DNA from: Thermoanaerobaculia bacterium
GTDB lineage: Bacteria; Acidobacteriota; Thermoanaerobaculia; Multivoradales; J023
NCBI GenBank assembly: GCA_028066595.1
Contig: JALCBJ010000005.1
Span: forward strand, 107,933 to 171,932
Length of the DNA stretch: 64,000 bases
Reading direction: 5' to 3'
Shown here: in pieces, positions 32,987 through 42,159 of the stretch
Numbering within the stretch: position 1 is the first letter of the stretch
Layout of the letters: each line of letters starts with the position of its first letter
The notes under the pieces: model-generated
Told to the model about the DNA's origin: nothing
Databases searched by the model: none
The model's input: the letters and a program-made list of their open reading frames with translations, nothing else
Translations under genes and position numbers: made by a program

Positions 32987-35399
32987 GGCGGTTGTCGCGC
33001 TGGGGCTCGTCTGGAGCGCCGCGTGCCAAGGGACGGAGGAGGACTTCGACTCCCCCGATCAGAGTGTTGCGTCCGTTGGGACCTTGCTCCACGGTCCGCC
33101 TGGTGCCGAGCCCTATCCGAAGGCTCTGGCCGAGCGGCTCTGGACTGCGTACGAGGCCCGCGGGCGCGACTACGAGCCGCGCACCGAGCATCTGCACGAG
33201 GACGGCCAGCCGGTCTACGTCAATCGACTGATCCTCGAGGACTCTCCCTACCTGATCCAGCACGCCCACAACCCGGTGGACTGGTACCCGTGGGGAGCCG
33301 AGGCTTTCGAGAAAGCCCAGCGCGAAGACAAACCGATCTTCTTGTCGATCGGCTATTCGACATGCCATTGGTGTCACGTGATGGAGCGGGAGAGCTTCGA
33401 CAACGAGGACGTGGCGCGACGACTGAACGAGGGTTTCGTCAGCATCAAGGTCGACCGCGAACAGCGTCCGGACGTGGACCAGGTTTATATGACCGCGGTG
33501 CATGTCCTCGGCCAGCGTGGCGGCTGGCCCATGTCGAGTTTCCTGACCCCCGACGGCCACTCGTTCTTTGGCGGTACCTACTATCCGCGGGAGAGCTTCG
33601 TCCAGCTGTTGGACGCTGTGGCAAATGCCTGGGACGTCGACCGGCAGCGTGTGCTGACCCAGGCGCATCGTATTTCCGACGTCGTCCGCGATGTCATGAC
33701 CGCGGCACAGGAGGCAGCGCAGGTCGATGAGGAGGTGTTGCGCGCCGCGGTGGACGAGATCCTGTCTCGGTTCGACCCCTACAAGGGAGGGTTCTCGCCG
33801 GCACCGAAGTTCCCACACGAGCCGGAGCTGCTCTTCCTTCTCGGGCGAGCTGCGCGCAGCGGCGACGAGCGCGTCCTAAACGCCGTTTCGGCCACCCTCG
33901 ACCACATGGCGCGGGGTGGCATCTACGATCAAGTCGGTGGCGGTTTCCATCGCTATTCGACGGATGCAGATTGGCTGGTGCCTCACTTCGAGAAGATGCT
34001 CTACAACCAGGCTCACCTGGCCCGTGCCTATCTCGAAGCATCTCGACTCGTCGGTGACCCATTCTTCGAGCGGGTAGCCCGTCAGACCCTGGACTACGTG
34101 TTGCGGGACATGACCTCGCCGCAGGGCGGGTTCTACTCGGCGACGGACGCGGACAGCGAGGGGCGGGAGGGAGAGTTCTTCGTCTGGACAGTCGGTGAGA
34201 TCCGGTCGACCCTGTCATCCGAGGAGGCCGACCTCGCTCTCCGGCTTTTCGGTGCCACCTCCTCCGGCAACTTCGAAGGCAAGAACATTCTTCATTTACC
34301 GGCTCCACTGAAACAGCAGGCGGAGGAGCTCGGACTCTCGTTGCAAGGGCTCCTCGTCCGCCTCGACCGCATTCGCCACCGCCTATACAACGCACGCGAG
34401 GAGCGGCCCCGTCCTCTGCGCGACGACAAGATCGTCACGGCGTGGAACGCCATGATGATCACGACCTTGGCCCGAGCGAGCACCTCATTGCGGGAGGATC
34501 GATATGCCGAGGCGGCGGTCGGTGCAGCGGAGTTCCTGTGGCGCCACAGCCGTCGACAGGACGGGCGATTGTGGCGCGCGGTGCTGCAGGGAACCGGCTC
34601 CGTGTCGGCAACTCAGAACGACCACGCGTACATGTTGGAAGCATTCGCGGCTCTCTACGACGCTACGGGTGACGAGCGATGGCTCGATCGGGCCGGCGAG
34701 CTGGCCGATTCGATGGTCGAAGGATTCTGGGATGACGACGATGGCGGGTTCTTCCTCGGTGAAGACGACTACGAGGGCAGGCTGCCGGCCCGACCGAAGA
34801 GCTCCACCGACGGAGCGATTCCATCGGGCAACGCAGTGGCTGCGCGCGCTTTCGCGCAACTCGCGGAGCGGACGGGTGACGCCGTGTTCCGGCAGCGGGC
34901 CGAAGCCACGCTCGCTGCATTCTCGGGCCGGGTCCGAGGCCAGCCGTCAGCCTTCTCCTACCTGTTGCTGGCAGCGGACGAGCTACTCCACGGTGCGGCG
35001 GGGCCGCTGGCCCATGGCGCGCGTGGCGCGGTGAAGGCCGAGGCCTCGGTCAGCGCTGGCGGACGCTTGCAGGTACGGGTCGAGCTTGCCGAAGGGTGGC
35101 ATCTGAACTCCGACCAGCCTCTGCAGCAGAACCTGATGCCGACCCGAATGGACGTCTCTGACGGCTGGCAACTCGCGAACGTGAACTACCCGGACGCCGA
35201 GACCGTGACGCTGGGTTTTCAGGAGGAGCCGCTCGCTGTCTTCCAAGGAAGTTTTACGATCCATGGCGTCGTCAAACGGGTCGAAGAGACCGGGCCGGTC
35301 GTCCCGGTGCGGCTCTCGGTGCAGGCTTGTGACGAACGCAAGTGCCTCCGGCCCGAGGAACTCACGCTAGAGATCCCGTGGCCGAAGGCAGGACACTAG
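32949..35399 (+). CDS. DUF255 thioredoxin-like lipoprotein fused to a DsbD-alpha domain
   Basis: An 816-residue protein from ATG 32949 (track ORF start 32739 is too early). A lipoprotein signal ([12 protein letters not shown]) comes first. A DUF255 thioredoxin-like domain follows ('[10 protein letters not shown]', '[21 protein letters not shown]', '[16 protein letters not shown]'), then an (alpha/alpha)6-barrel region with '[25 protein letters not shown]', as in YyaL/SSP411 proteins. The last 130 residues are not part of that family. They read '[20 protein letters not shown]' and end '[19 protein letters not shown]', the form of the DsbD N-terminal periplasmic domain with its Cys pair. Periplasmic thiol-disulphide exchange is the simplest reading. 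The gene overlaps the propeller gene by 38 nt, with no strong ribosome site. Confidence 0.85.
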   Translation: MQKRWPRYASPLRAVVALGLVWSAACQGTEEDFDSPDQSVASVGTLLHGPPGAEPYPKALAERLWTAYEARGRDYEPRTEHLHEDGQPVYVNRLILEDSPYLIQHAHNPVDWYPWGAEAFEKAQREDKPIFLSIGYSTCHWCHVMERESFDNEDVARRLNEGFVSIKVDREQRPDVDQVYMTAVHVLGQRGGWPMSSFLTPDGHSFFGGTYYPRESFVQLLDAVANAWDVDRQRVLTQAHRISDVVRDVMTAAQEAAQVDEEVLRAAVDEILSRFDPYKGGFSPAPKFPHEPELLFLLGRAARSGDERVLNAVSATLDHMARGGIYDQVGGGFHRYSTDADWLVPHFEKMLYNQAHLARAYLEASRLVGDPFFERVARQTLDYVLRDMTSPQGGFYSATDADSEGREGEFFVWTVGEIRSTLSSEEADLALRLFGATSSGNFEGKNILHLPAPLKQQAEELGLSLQGLLVRLDRIRHRLYNAREERPRPLRDDKIVTAWNAMMITTLARASTSLREDRYAEAAVGAAEFLWRHSRRQDGRLWRAVLQGTGSVSATQNDHAYMLEAFAALYDATGDERWLDRAGELADSMVEGFWDDDDGGFFLGEDDYEGRLPARPKSSTDGAIPSGNAVAARAFAQLAERTGDAVFRQRAEATLAAFSGRVRGQPSAFSYLLLAADELLHGAAGPLAHGARGAVKAEASVSAGGRLQVRVELAEGWHLNSDQPLQQNLMPTRMDVSDGWQLANVNYPDAETVTLGFQEEPLAVFQGSFTIHGVVKRVEETGPVVPVRLSVQACDERKCLRPEELTLEIPWPKAGH

Positions 35400-35956
35400 G
35401 TATAAGCCTGCAACAGAAAGAAGATGACGACGCCCGTGACCGATACATAGAGCCAGGTCGGTAGGGTCCAGCGTGCGATCTTCTTGTGACTGGCGAAGCG
35501 CTTCCGGGAAGCGAAGAAGAGAGTCGAGAGGATCATCGGCAACATGACCACCGACAGCACGATGTGGCTGATGAGGAGGGAAAAATAGAACGGGCGAATC
35601 CAGCCCTGGCCCGGGAATGGAGTGTCGCCTTGGTAGTGGTGGTAGACGAGGTAGCTGGCGAGGAACAGGACGGAGAAACCGACGCCTGTCAGCATGAGCT
35701 TCGGATGTAGCTGACGCCGTCCTTGGCGAATCGCCCACCATCCGGCCACCATGAAGGCTGCCGCCAGCGTGTTGAACGTGGCGTTGACGGCCGGTAACGC
35801 AGAGATCCATCCAGCGTCCGACGCCCCCGGGGTCTTGAAGTAGATCCACCAGATGAGAAATGCCGCCGTCGCGGCGGATACTCCGAGGATGGAGCCCAGG
35901 GGTGTGCGGGCCTTGGGCTCGCCGCCCGAGCCCAAGGCTAGGGAGTCGTTGCTCAC
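35396..35956 (-). CDS. DUF420 membrane protein (cytochrome oxidase assembly-like)
   Basis: A 186-residue protein with five membrane helices, matching DUF420: '[35 protein letters not shown]' and the closing '[21 protein letters not shown]'. DUF420 proteins often cluster with cytochrome c oxidase genes (the CtaM-type role in haem oxidase assembly), but no oxidase gene is in this window. The start is GTG at 35956, 9 nt after the NiSOD stop, so both are in one operon. The stop shares the CTAG palindrome with the stop of the DUF255 gene on the other strand. Confidence 0.85.
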   Translation of the reverse strand: MSNDSLALGSGGEPKARTPLGSILGVSAATAAFLIWWIYFKTPGASDAGWISALPAVNATFNTLAAAFMVAGWWAIRQGRRQLHPKLMLTGVGFSVLFLASYLVYHHYQGDTPFPGQGWIRPFYFSLLISHIVLSVVMLPMILSTLFFASRKRFASHKKIARWTLPTWLYVSVTGVVIFFLLQAYT

Positions 35957-35965
35957 GGGGGAAGC

Positions 35966-36451
35966 TCAGCCGCCGTGCTCTTCACCCAGGTACGAATGCC
36001 TGAACTCGTGGATCAACTTCCGGAGGGCCTCGACGTGCGCGAGGTCTGCGGTCTGCTTGGCCTTCATGGCATGGACCATGATCTTGTGCAGCAGACTCAG
36101 CTCCCGGACGTATTTGGCCTGGGTAGCCTCGTCGGCTCCGTGCGCGGGCGGCTTGATGCGCTGCGCCATGAAGTAGTACGTCACGATCTCGGTCAGCTCA
36201 TCGGCGTGGTCTTCTTTGTTGTTCACCCAGCGGACGAGCTGATTCCAGTCCGGTGACTCGGCAGCGCCGATCTCGCCGATCTGCTTCATCGACTTCTCGA
36301 TGGTCTGGACGTGCTCGATCATCATGTCGATGCGCATGGGGTCGCCGTAGATTCCGCAAGGGATCTGGCAATGGGCAAAGGCGGCGGGCGCGAGCGTTGC
36401 GAGGACGAGAGTTGCGCTCAGCAGAAGGCTCAGGCGGCGGATGGAGCTCAT
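35966..36451 (-). CDS. sodN: Nickel superoxide dismutase, Sec-exported
   Basis: A 161-residue protein from ATG 36451, preceded by GGAGGA; the track ORF start (36532) is not supported. Residues 1-26 are a signal peptide (ending 'APAAFA') directly followed by 'HCQIPCGIYGD', the NiSOD hook with His1, Cys2 and Cys6 as Ni ligands and Asp/Tyr in the usual places. The remainder is the four-helix bundle ('MMIEHVQTIEKSMKQIGE', 'LSLLHKIMVHAMKAKQ'). NiSOD needs a free N-terminal His. In Streptomyces a leader is removed by a dedicated protease, but here signal peptidase cleavage after Ala-Phe-Ala would do it. It detoxifies superoxide in the periplasm and is followed by the DUF420 gene. Confidence 0.92.
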   Translation of the reverse strand: MSSIRRLSLLLSATLVLATLAPAAFAHCQIPCGIYGDPMRIDMMIEHVQTIEKSMKQIGEIGAAESPDWNQLVRWVNNKEDHADELTEIVTYYFMAQRIKPPAHGADEATQAKYVRELSLLHKIMVHAMKAKQTADLAHVEALRKLIHEFRHSYLGEEHGG

Positions 36452-36570
36452 GAATTCCTCCGGGGGTCTGGCTGGACGTGTGGAATGAGGTCGAGAGCTG
36501 GTGGCAGCAAGGCTCTGGGCGGACGTTATCACCGGCCCGCCTGTGGGACCCGGGCCAAGACCGGGAGGGC

Positions 36571-38622
36571 TTACGGCTCCTCGCTCGCCTCGGCGGAGGC
36601 GGGGACCAGCTGCGGCGGCACGTCGTCCTCTGAGCTCTCTTCGGCCTCGCTCCGACTGCCCCAGCGCATCACCACCAGCGTCAGGTCGTCGTCGAGATGC
36701 CCACCGTCACCGTAGTGGCTGGCGACCGCGGCCAGCAGTGCAGAGCGCACCTCTTCGATGTCGTCCGAGTGACCCTCGAGGGTCTCCACGACCCTTCGAT
36801 AGCCGAACAACTCGTCGTCGCGATCGGTGGCTTCCAGCAGTCCGTCCGACAGCCACACCAAGACGTCACCTTCTCGGAGTCTGGCCTGGTGCAAGGGAAA
36901 TGCCGGCTGAAGTAGTCCCAGAGGTGAGCCGTGAAGCTCGACCTCGGTCACGTCGCCGTTCCGCAGGAGATAGGTCGGCGGATGACCCGCGTTGACGATC
37001 TCGATCTCGCCCGTGGCACGGTCGATGGCGGTGATCGTCGCGGTGACGAAGAAGCGCCGCTGCTCGGAGCTTTGTAGCCGTTCCTGCAGGAGATCGTGGA
37101 GACGCCCCAGAAGAGTTGTCGGATCGGACTCCTCTTCCGACAAGAGCTCGAAGGCGGACTTCACCATCGCCATGCGCAGCCCAGCGGCGAGCCCATGTCC
37201 CGACACGTCGGCCACGACCACGGCACAACGTCCATCCGCGAGCGTCAGCACGTCGTAGTAGTCGCCGCCGAGGGCTGCGCTGGGTCGGAAGTAGGTAGAG
37301 AACTCGAGTGGCTCGGGAGCCTGCAACGTGTCTGGCAGGAGGCTGCGTTGCATCTCGTGGGCCAACGACATCTCGCGTTCCCAGATCTCCTTCTGGGCTG
37401 TATCGCGAACCAGCCGTTCGAGATTCTCGGCCATACCGTTGAAGCTTCTCTGGAGCGCGCCCACCTGATCACGCCGGCGCACCGCGATACGGGTCGCAAA
37501 GTCGCCGCTCTGGATGCGTTGAGTAGCGTTCGACAACCGGTTGACCGCCCTGCTGAGCCCGACGATCATGGTGACAGCCATGACGACCGCCACCAGGTAG
37601 AGGTCGAACGTGACCAGGAAGACCACGAGGAAGATGAGGTAGACGAAGAAGCCCACTTCCGGAGACTGCGGCACGATGTGGTCGGACAGCGATCGGACCG
37701 TGGCCGACATCGTCGCCGTCAGATACTCGTCAGCGGTCGTGCCGCCATCGAGCAAAAGATACGGGCGCGACAGCTCGACCCAGACGAGCCAGGGTTCGTC
37801 GAGCCAGCCGGGATCCGCTCGTTCCGTAAAGTGTTTGCGGATGATCTCCGGATCTTCCACTGGTTCCAGGGCATGGATCGGGTACTCACGGCCGAAGAGC
37901 TTGAAGGTCACCCTTTCGCCGACGTGTGCCCCCGGGCGCGCTAGCTCGACCCAGAGACCGGTACGACGGGACAGATAGGGCGCCAGTTCTTCACCGTGGC
38001 GAGCGAGGATGGCGAAGCGTCCCGCCCGGGCTGCTCCGAACACCTCCGGCTGTCCATCGATTCCCTGGACCATCGGTAGCTGTCCCGTGCGTGCGTCGAG
38101 CCGTGCGTCGGTCCACCATTCCTGCCATCGTTTGGGTGCATCACGGGCTCCCAACCAGAGCTCGCCGTCTCGGTACAGGGTGAAGGCGACGTCCAGGTCG
38201 GGAGGAGGCGGTTCTTCCGCCAGCTGGCCGCGTAGCACCAGGTCGAGCTGGCGTGCTGCGAGGGACTCCAGCTGGGCCTGGAGGTCGTAGACCGCATCGC
38301 GGAAGAGATATCCCTGGTAGAAGCCGGCCAGGACGTAGAAGATCAGCGAAACCAGGATCGCCAACAGCGGGATCGGTACGATGCCGATGAGGAAATAGGA
38401 GAACGCGAGACGTCGTCCGACGCTCCACAGCAGTTTCCCGATGGCGACCCCGGCCAGCCAGACGAGCATCGTCACCAGCCACAAAAGGGTCCAGGCGCGT
38501 AGCCACCATTCGAGTACGCCGGCGCCGTCTCCGGGCCACAGGCCGAACCACACCGCCAAACCCGCGATAGCGGGTAGGCTCGTGGCACAGACGAGAAACG
38601 TGCGCAGACTGGGCAGCTTCAA
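36571..38622 (-). CDS. HAMP-SpoIIE membrane phosphatase
   Basis: A 683-residue protein with a TTG start at 38622. N-terminal membrane helices lie around residues 9-60 and 75-105, then a large extracytoplasmic domain (110-300, 'LARHGEELAPYLSRRTGLWVE'), a further helix pair (about 330-365), a HAMP linker ('GLSRAVNRLSNATQRIQSGDF') and a SpoIIE domain. That domain has 'QRSLLPDTLQAPEPLEF', 'ALGGDYYDVL', 'VVVADVSGHGLAAGLRMAM' and 'DDDLTLVVMRW'. It would sense an outside signal and dephosphorylate a partner protein, typically a STAS anti-anti-sigma factor. No such partner is adjacent. The end has a Ser/Glu-rich tail after the phosphatase. Confidence 0.9.
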   Translation of the reverse strand: MKLPSLRTFLVCATSLPAIAGLAVWFGLWPGDGAGVLEWWLRAWTLLWLVTMLVWLAGVAIGKLLWSVGRRLAFSYFLIGIVPIPLLAILVSLIFYVLAGFYQGYLFRDAVYDLQAQLESLAARQLDLVLRGQLAEEPPPPDLDVAFTLYRDGELWLGARDAPKRWQEWWTDARLDARTGQLPMVQGIDGQPEVFGAARAGRFAILARHGEELAPYLSRRTGLWVELARPGAHVGERVTFKLFGREYPIHALEPVEDPEIIRKHFTERADPGWLDEPWLVWVELSRPYLLLDGGTTADEYLTATMSATVRSLSDHIVPQSPEVGFFVYLIFLVVFLVTFDLYLVAVVMAVTMIVGLSRAVNRLSNATQRIQSGDFATRIAVRRRDQVGALQRSFNGMAENLERLVRDTAQKEIWEREMSLAHEMQRSLLPDTLQAPEPLEFSTYFRPSAALGGDYYDVLTLADGRCAVVVADVSGHGLAAGLRMAMVKSAFELLSEEESDPTTLLGRLHDLLQERLQSSEQRRFFVTATITAIDRATGEIEIVNAGHPPTYLLRNGDVTEVELHGSPLGLLQPAFPLHQARLREGDVLVWLSDGLLEATDRDDELFGYRRVVETLEGHSDDIEEVRSALLAAVASHYGDGGHLDDDLTLVVMRWGSRSEAEESSEDDVPPQLVPASAEASEEP

Positions 38623-39141
38623 AGGGGGTTCCGGCGAGAAAGGTGAAGGCGGTGCCGAGGCGGGTCAGACCGACCACGGCTCGCCGGTCAGCACTGCTAC
38701 CTACGATAACGAACGCGTGGTGTTGTCGTTGACCGACGTCAGAAAAACTCTAGAGAAGCTCTCGAGCGCATCCATGGACCGCCCCAGTTCAGAAAGATCC
38801 GTTGCTTCCTCGTGCGAAGGAGCACCAGACCGATCGAATCCTCTCCTGGAGAGCCGTCTCGAGCCGGGAAGCGCTCTGCGAGGGATCCAGAAATCGTCGT
38901 CCGCGACCAGCGAAAGGGTCTGCTAGCATCCTTGGAAGGGGCCCGAACGAACGGCCCTTTTTCCGTACCAGCTGGGCCACGGCGAGGCAGGCTCGCAGGT
39001 CCGCACTCCTACGATGCTCAGCTCGGTCTCACGTGTCCGACTCGCTGCAGGAAGCCTTCGAGGCGCGGCGGGCTCGGTCGTATCGGAACCGCTCGCAGGC
39101 TCTAGATTCAGCTCGGATTCCCAGAAAGGTCGAACAAGCCG
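38623..39141. other. 519-bp gap before korAB: no gene; promoter-like element and terminator
   Basis: No coding ORF is convincing on either strand; the track ORFs here are shadows or Arg/Ser-rich. The one structured element is an extended -10-like TGCTAGCAT (38921-38929) followed at once by a hairpin and T-run (38934-38964). The korA ribosome site (AGAAAGG) lies just before 39142. Confidence 0.5.
38934..38964 (+). terminator. Terminator hairpin upstream of korAB
   Basis: GGAAGGGGCC, loop CGAACGAAC, then GGCCCTTTTTCC: a stem of about 7 bp with one bulged G, followed by five T. Because no plus-strand gene ends nearby, it may end a very short leader transcript and act as an attenuator for korAB, or close an unseen small RNA. 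Confidence 0.5.
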
Positions 39142-41019
39142 ATGACCACTCCCGCCGTTTCGGACTCTGTTTCCGAACGTCAGCACGAAAAGCTGCACGA
39201 TGTCGTGATTCGATTCGCTGGCGACAGCGGAGACGGCATGCAGCTGACCGGCACGCAGTTCACCAATACATCGGCTGTGCTCGGCAACGATCTTTCCACG
39301 TTGCCGGATTTCCCGGCGGAGATCCGCGCTCCTGCCGGCACGCTTCCGGGCGTCTCCGCGTTTCAGGTACGGATCGCCGACTACGACATCCATACGCCGG
39401 GGGACGTGCCCGACGTGCTGGTGGCGATGAATCCGGCGGCACTGAAGACCAACCTCGGGGACTTGGTGCCGAACGGCATCGTGATTCTCAACGTCAACGA
39501 GTTCAACAAGCGCAATCTGGGCAAGGCCCACTACGATGTGGATCCGAGGGAAGATGGCTCCCTCGAGGGGTTCCGGTTATTCGAAGTCGAGCTGACCCGG
39601 TTGACCTTGGAAGCGCTGCAGGAGCTCGAGCTCGACAATCGTAGCCGTGGGCGCTGCAAGAATTTCTTCGCCCTGGGCATGGTGTACTGGATGTACAGCC
39701 GCCCCCTCGACAACACGATCGAGTACCTCTACAAGAAGTTCGCCAAGAAGCCGATCTTGGCCGAGGCCAACGAGAAGGCACTACGAGCCGGCTACAACTA
39801 TTGCGACATCACCGGCGCTTTTCAGGTCCGCTACGAGGTGGAGCCAGCGCAGCTGGAGCCGGGCCTGTACCGGAACATCAACGGCAACTCGGCTCTGGCA
39901 CTGGGCTTCGTTGCCGCGAGCCGGCGAAGCGGCCTGCCGCTGTTCCTGGGCTCGTACCCGATCACCCCGGCTTCTTCGGTGTTGCACGAGCTCGCCAAGT
40001 ACAAGCAGTACAACGTCACGACATTTCAGGCAGAGGACGAGATCGCTGCAGTTTGCGCCGCCATCGGTGCATCGTTCGGTGGGTCGCTGGCGATCACGTC
40101 CACCAGCGGCCCGGGGATCGCTCTGAAGTCCGAGGGCATGAACCTGGCATTGATGACTGAGCTTCCGCTGGTGGTGATCAACGTGCAACGAGCCGGTCCT
40201 TCTACCGGCATGCCGACGAAGACCGAGCAAAGTGACCTCCTTCAGGTGATGTTTGGGCGCAACGGCGAGGCACCCATGCCTGTCATCGCACCGTCGTCGC
40301 CAGCCGACTGCTTCTTTGCGGCTCTCGAAGCGAGTCGGATGGCCGTGCATCACATGGTCCCCGTGATCCTGATCTCCGATGGCTACCTGGCGAACGGGTC
40401 GGAGCCGTGGAGGCTACCCTCGGTCGAGGATCTGCCCGATCTGACGGTGGACTTCTACGGCGGTGAGAACACCGATCCAGAGGTTGGATTCTTGCCCTAC
40501 CGTCGCAGTTCCGAAACCTTGGCTCGCCCTTGGGCGGTGCCGGGCACACCGGGTCTGGAGCACCGCATCGGGGGCCTGGAGAAGCAGGACGGTACGGGAA
40601 ACGTGTCCTACGACCCGGAGAATCACGAGCACATGACCCGGTTGCGTGCCGAGAAAGTGGAGCGCATCGCGAACACCATCCCTGAGCTGGAGGTGGTGGG
40701 CGACGAGGACGCTGAGCTATTGGTGGTGGGGTGGGGGTCGACTCTGGGCGCCATCACTGGCGCCGTGAACCTGGCCAGGCGCCAGGGATACAAGGTGGCG
40801 CGGACTCATTTCCGGCATATTCACCCACTACCGCGCAACACCGAGGAGGTGCTACGGCAGTTCCCGAACGTACTGATGCCCGAGCTGAACACGGGGCAGA
40901 TGGCCATGCTGCTGCGCTCCCACTTCCTGATCGACGTCCAAACCTATTCGAAAGTCCAAGGGAAGCCGTTTACCCGTAGCGAGATTCTCGATCGCATCGT
41001 CGAGATGCTGGAGACATGA
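39142..41019 (+). CDS. korA: 2-oxoglutarate:ferredoxin oxidoreductase, alpha (fused gamma-alpha) subunit
   Basis: A 625-residue subunit. The N-terminal gamma domain opens 'VIRFAGDSGDGMQLTGTQFTN' and 'PDFPAEIRAPAGTLPGVSAFQ'; the alpha domain carries 'LFLGSYPITPASSVLHELAKY', 'FQAEDEIAAVCAAIGASFGG', 'TSTSGPGIALKSEGMNLA' and 'QRAGPSTGMPTKTEQSDLL'. With KorB it forms a thiamine-diphosphate enzyme that decarboxylates 2-oxoglutarate (or a related 2-oxoacid) to the acyl-CoA and reduces ferredoxin. Fused gamma-alpha with a separate beta is the usual two-gene KorAB form, and the length fits. The stop is one nt before korB. A hairpin with a T-run lies upstream. Confidence 0.92.
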   Translation: MTTPAVSDSVSERQHEKLHDVVIRFAGDSGDGMQLTGTQFTNTSAVLGNDLSTLPDFPAEIRAPAGTLPGVSAFQVRIADYDIHTPGDVPDVLVAMNPAALKTNLGDLVPNGIVILNVNEFNKRNLGKAHYDVDPREDGSLEGFRLFEVELTRLTLEALQELELDNRSRGRCKNFFALGMVYWMYSRPLDNTIEYLYKKFAKKPILAEANEKALRAGYNYCDITGAFQVRYEVEPAQLEPGLYRNINGNSALALGFVAASRRSGLPLFLGSYPITPASSVLHELAKYKQYNVTTFQAEDEIAAVCAAIGASFGGSLAITSTSGPGIALKSEGMNLALMTELPLVVINVQRAGPSTGMPTKTEQSDLLQVMFGRNGEAPMPVIAPSSPADCFFAALEASRMAVHHMVPVILISDGYLANGSEPWRLPSVEDLPDLTVDFYGGENTDPEVGFLPYRRSSETLARPWAVPGTPGLEHRIGGLEKQDGTGNVSYDPENHEHMTRLRAEKVERIANTIPELEVVGDEDAELLVVGWGSTLGAITGAVNLARRQGYKVARTHFRHIHPLPRNTEEVLRQFPNVLMPELNTGQMAMLLRSHFLIDVQTYSKVQGKPFTRSEILDRIVEMLET

Positions 41020-41020
41020 G

Positions 41021-42028
41021 ATGACCGAGCAAGCGACACTCACCCGCAGCGATTTCCAATCCGATCAGGAAGTCCGTTGGTGTCCAGGTTGTGGCGACTA
41101 CGCCATCCTCAAGGCCGTGCAAGACGTGTTTCCGACGTTGGGGATACCGAAGGAGAAGTTCGTCATCGTCTCGGGTATCGGCTGCTCCAGCCGGTTCCCC
41201 TATTACATGGATACCTACGGATTTCACACGATTCACGGTCGTGCGCCTGCCATCGCCACAGGGCTCAAGGTCAGTCGACCGGATCTGGAAGTGTGGGTGG
41301 TCACGGGAGATGGTGACGCCCTGTCGATCGGTGGCAACCATCTGATCCACGCGCTGCGCCGCAACGTCGGGCTGAAGATCATGCTCTTCAACAACCGGAT
41401 CTACGGACTGACCAAAGGCCAGTACTCGCCCACGTCCGAGGTCGGAAAACGCACCTCGTCTACGCCGTATGGCTCGATCGACGCACCTTTCAATCCTTTG
41501 GCCATCGCGCTCGGTGCCGGGGCGAGTTTCGTGGCTCGCGGTGTCGACGTCTTCCTGCCACACCTCAAGTCGATCCTGCAGCGAGCCTCGGCGCATCAGG
41601 GCACCGCGTTCGTCGAGATCTACCAGAATTGCAACATCTTCAACGACGGCGCGTTTCAAGCAGTGACGTCGAAGGAGCATCGCAAGGCCGACGTGATCTA
41701 CCTAGAGCATGGGCAGCCGGTGACATTCGGCGACGATCGGGAGCTTGGAATTCAGATGGACGGTGCGCAGTTGAAGGTGGTGGAGTTGGGGGACGGCCTC
41801 ACCGCGGACGACTGTCTCGTCTGGGACGAGACCGATCGGAATCTGGCCTGGGCCATGGCCCAGATGGAGGCACCGGCGTTCCCGACTCCGATCGGGATTC
41901 TTCGCTCCGTCGAGCGCCCGTCTTTCGAGAGCCAGGTCGTTGCACAGATCCAACACGAAATCGACATCAAAGGAAGCGGCAGCCTCGACGAGCTGGTCCG
42001 TTCCGGCGATACTTGGACCGTCACCTGA
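41021..42028 (+). CDS. korB: 2-oxoglutarate:ferredoxin oxidoreductase, beta subunit
   Basis: A 335-residue subunit starting 1 nt after the korA stop. It has the Fe-S/TPP motifs 'RWCPGCGDYAILKAV' and 'GIGCSSRFPYYMDTYGFHTIHGR' and the thiamine-diphosphate block 'VTGDGDALSIGGNHLIHALRRNVGL' with 'NNRIYGLTKGQYSPTS'. It holds the TPP and one [4Fe-4S] cluster. It closes with a KorB-type C-terminal part ('DETDRNLAWAMAQMEAP'). Together with KorA it may run an oxidative or reductive TCA branch. The following 130 bp hold degenerate tandem repeats before lepB. Confidence 0.93.
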   Translation: MTEQATLTRSDFQSDQEVRWCPGCGDYAILKAVQDVFPTLGIPKEKFVIVSGIGCSSRFPYYMDTYGFHTIHGRAPAIATGLKVSRPDLEVWVVTGDGDALSIGGNHLIHALRRNVGLKIMLFNNRIYGLTKGQYSPTSEVGKRTSSTPYGSIDAPFNPLAIALGAGASFVARGVDVFLPHLKSILQRASAHQGTAFVEIYQNCNIFNDGAFQAVTSKEHRKADVIYLEHGQPVTFGDDRELGIQMDGAQLKVVELGDGLTADDCLVWDETDRNLAWAMAQMEAPAFPTPIGILRSVERPSFESQVVAQIQHEIDIKGSGSLDELVRSGDTWTVT

Positions 42029-42042
42029 GAGTACGAGAGACG

Positions 42043-42150
42043 CGACGATCGCACCGGACACCACGATCGCACCAGAGACACAACGGTCGCGCCGTATACA
42101 CGACAACCGTACGAGAGACACGACAACCGTACGAGAGCCACGACGATCCG
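42043..42150. repeat. Degenerate 20-bp tandem repeats between korB and lepB
   Basis: About six units based on cgacaaccgtacgagagaca; the two best copies (42101-42120 and 42121-42140) differ at one base, while the flanking copies are diverged. The array fills most of the gap between the korB stop and the lepB start. No ORF across it is credible. Confidence 0.75.
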
Positions 42151-42159
42151 CTTTGATTC

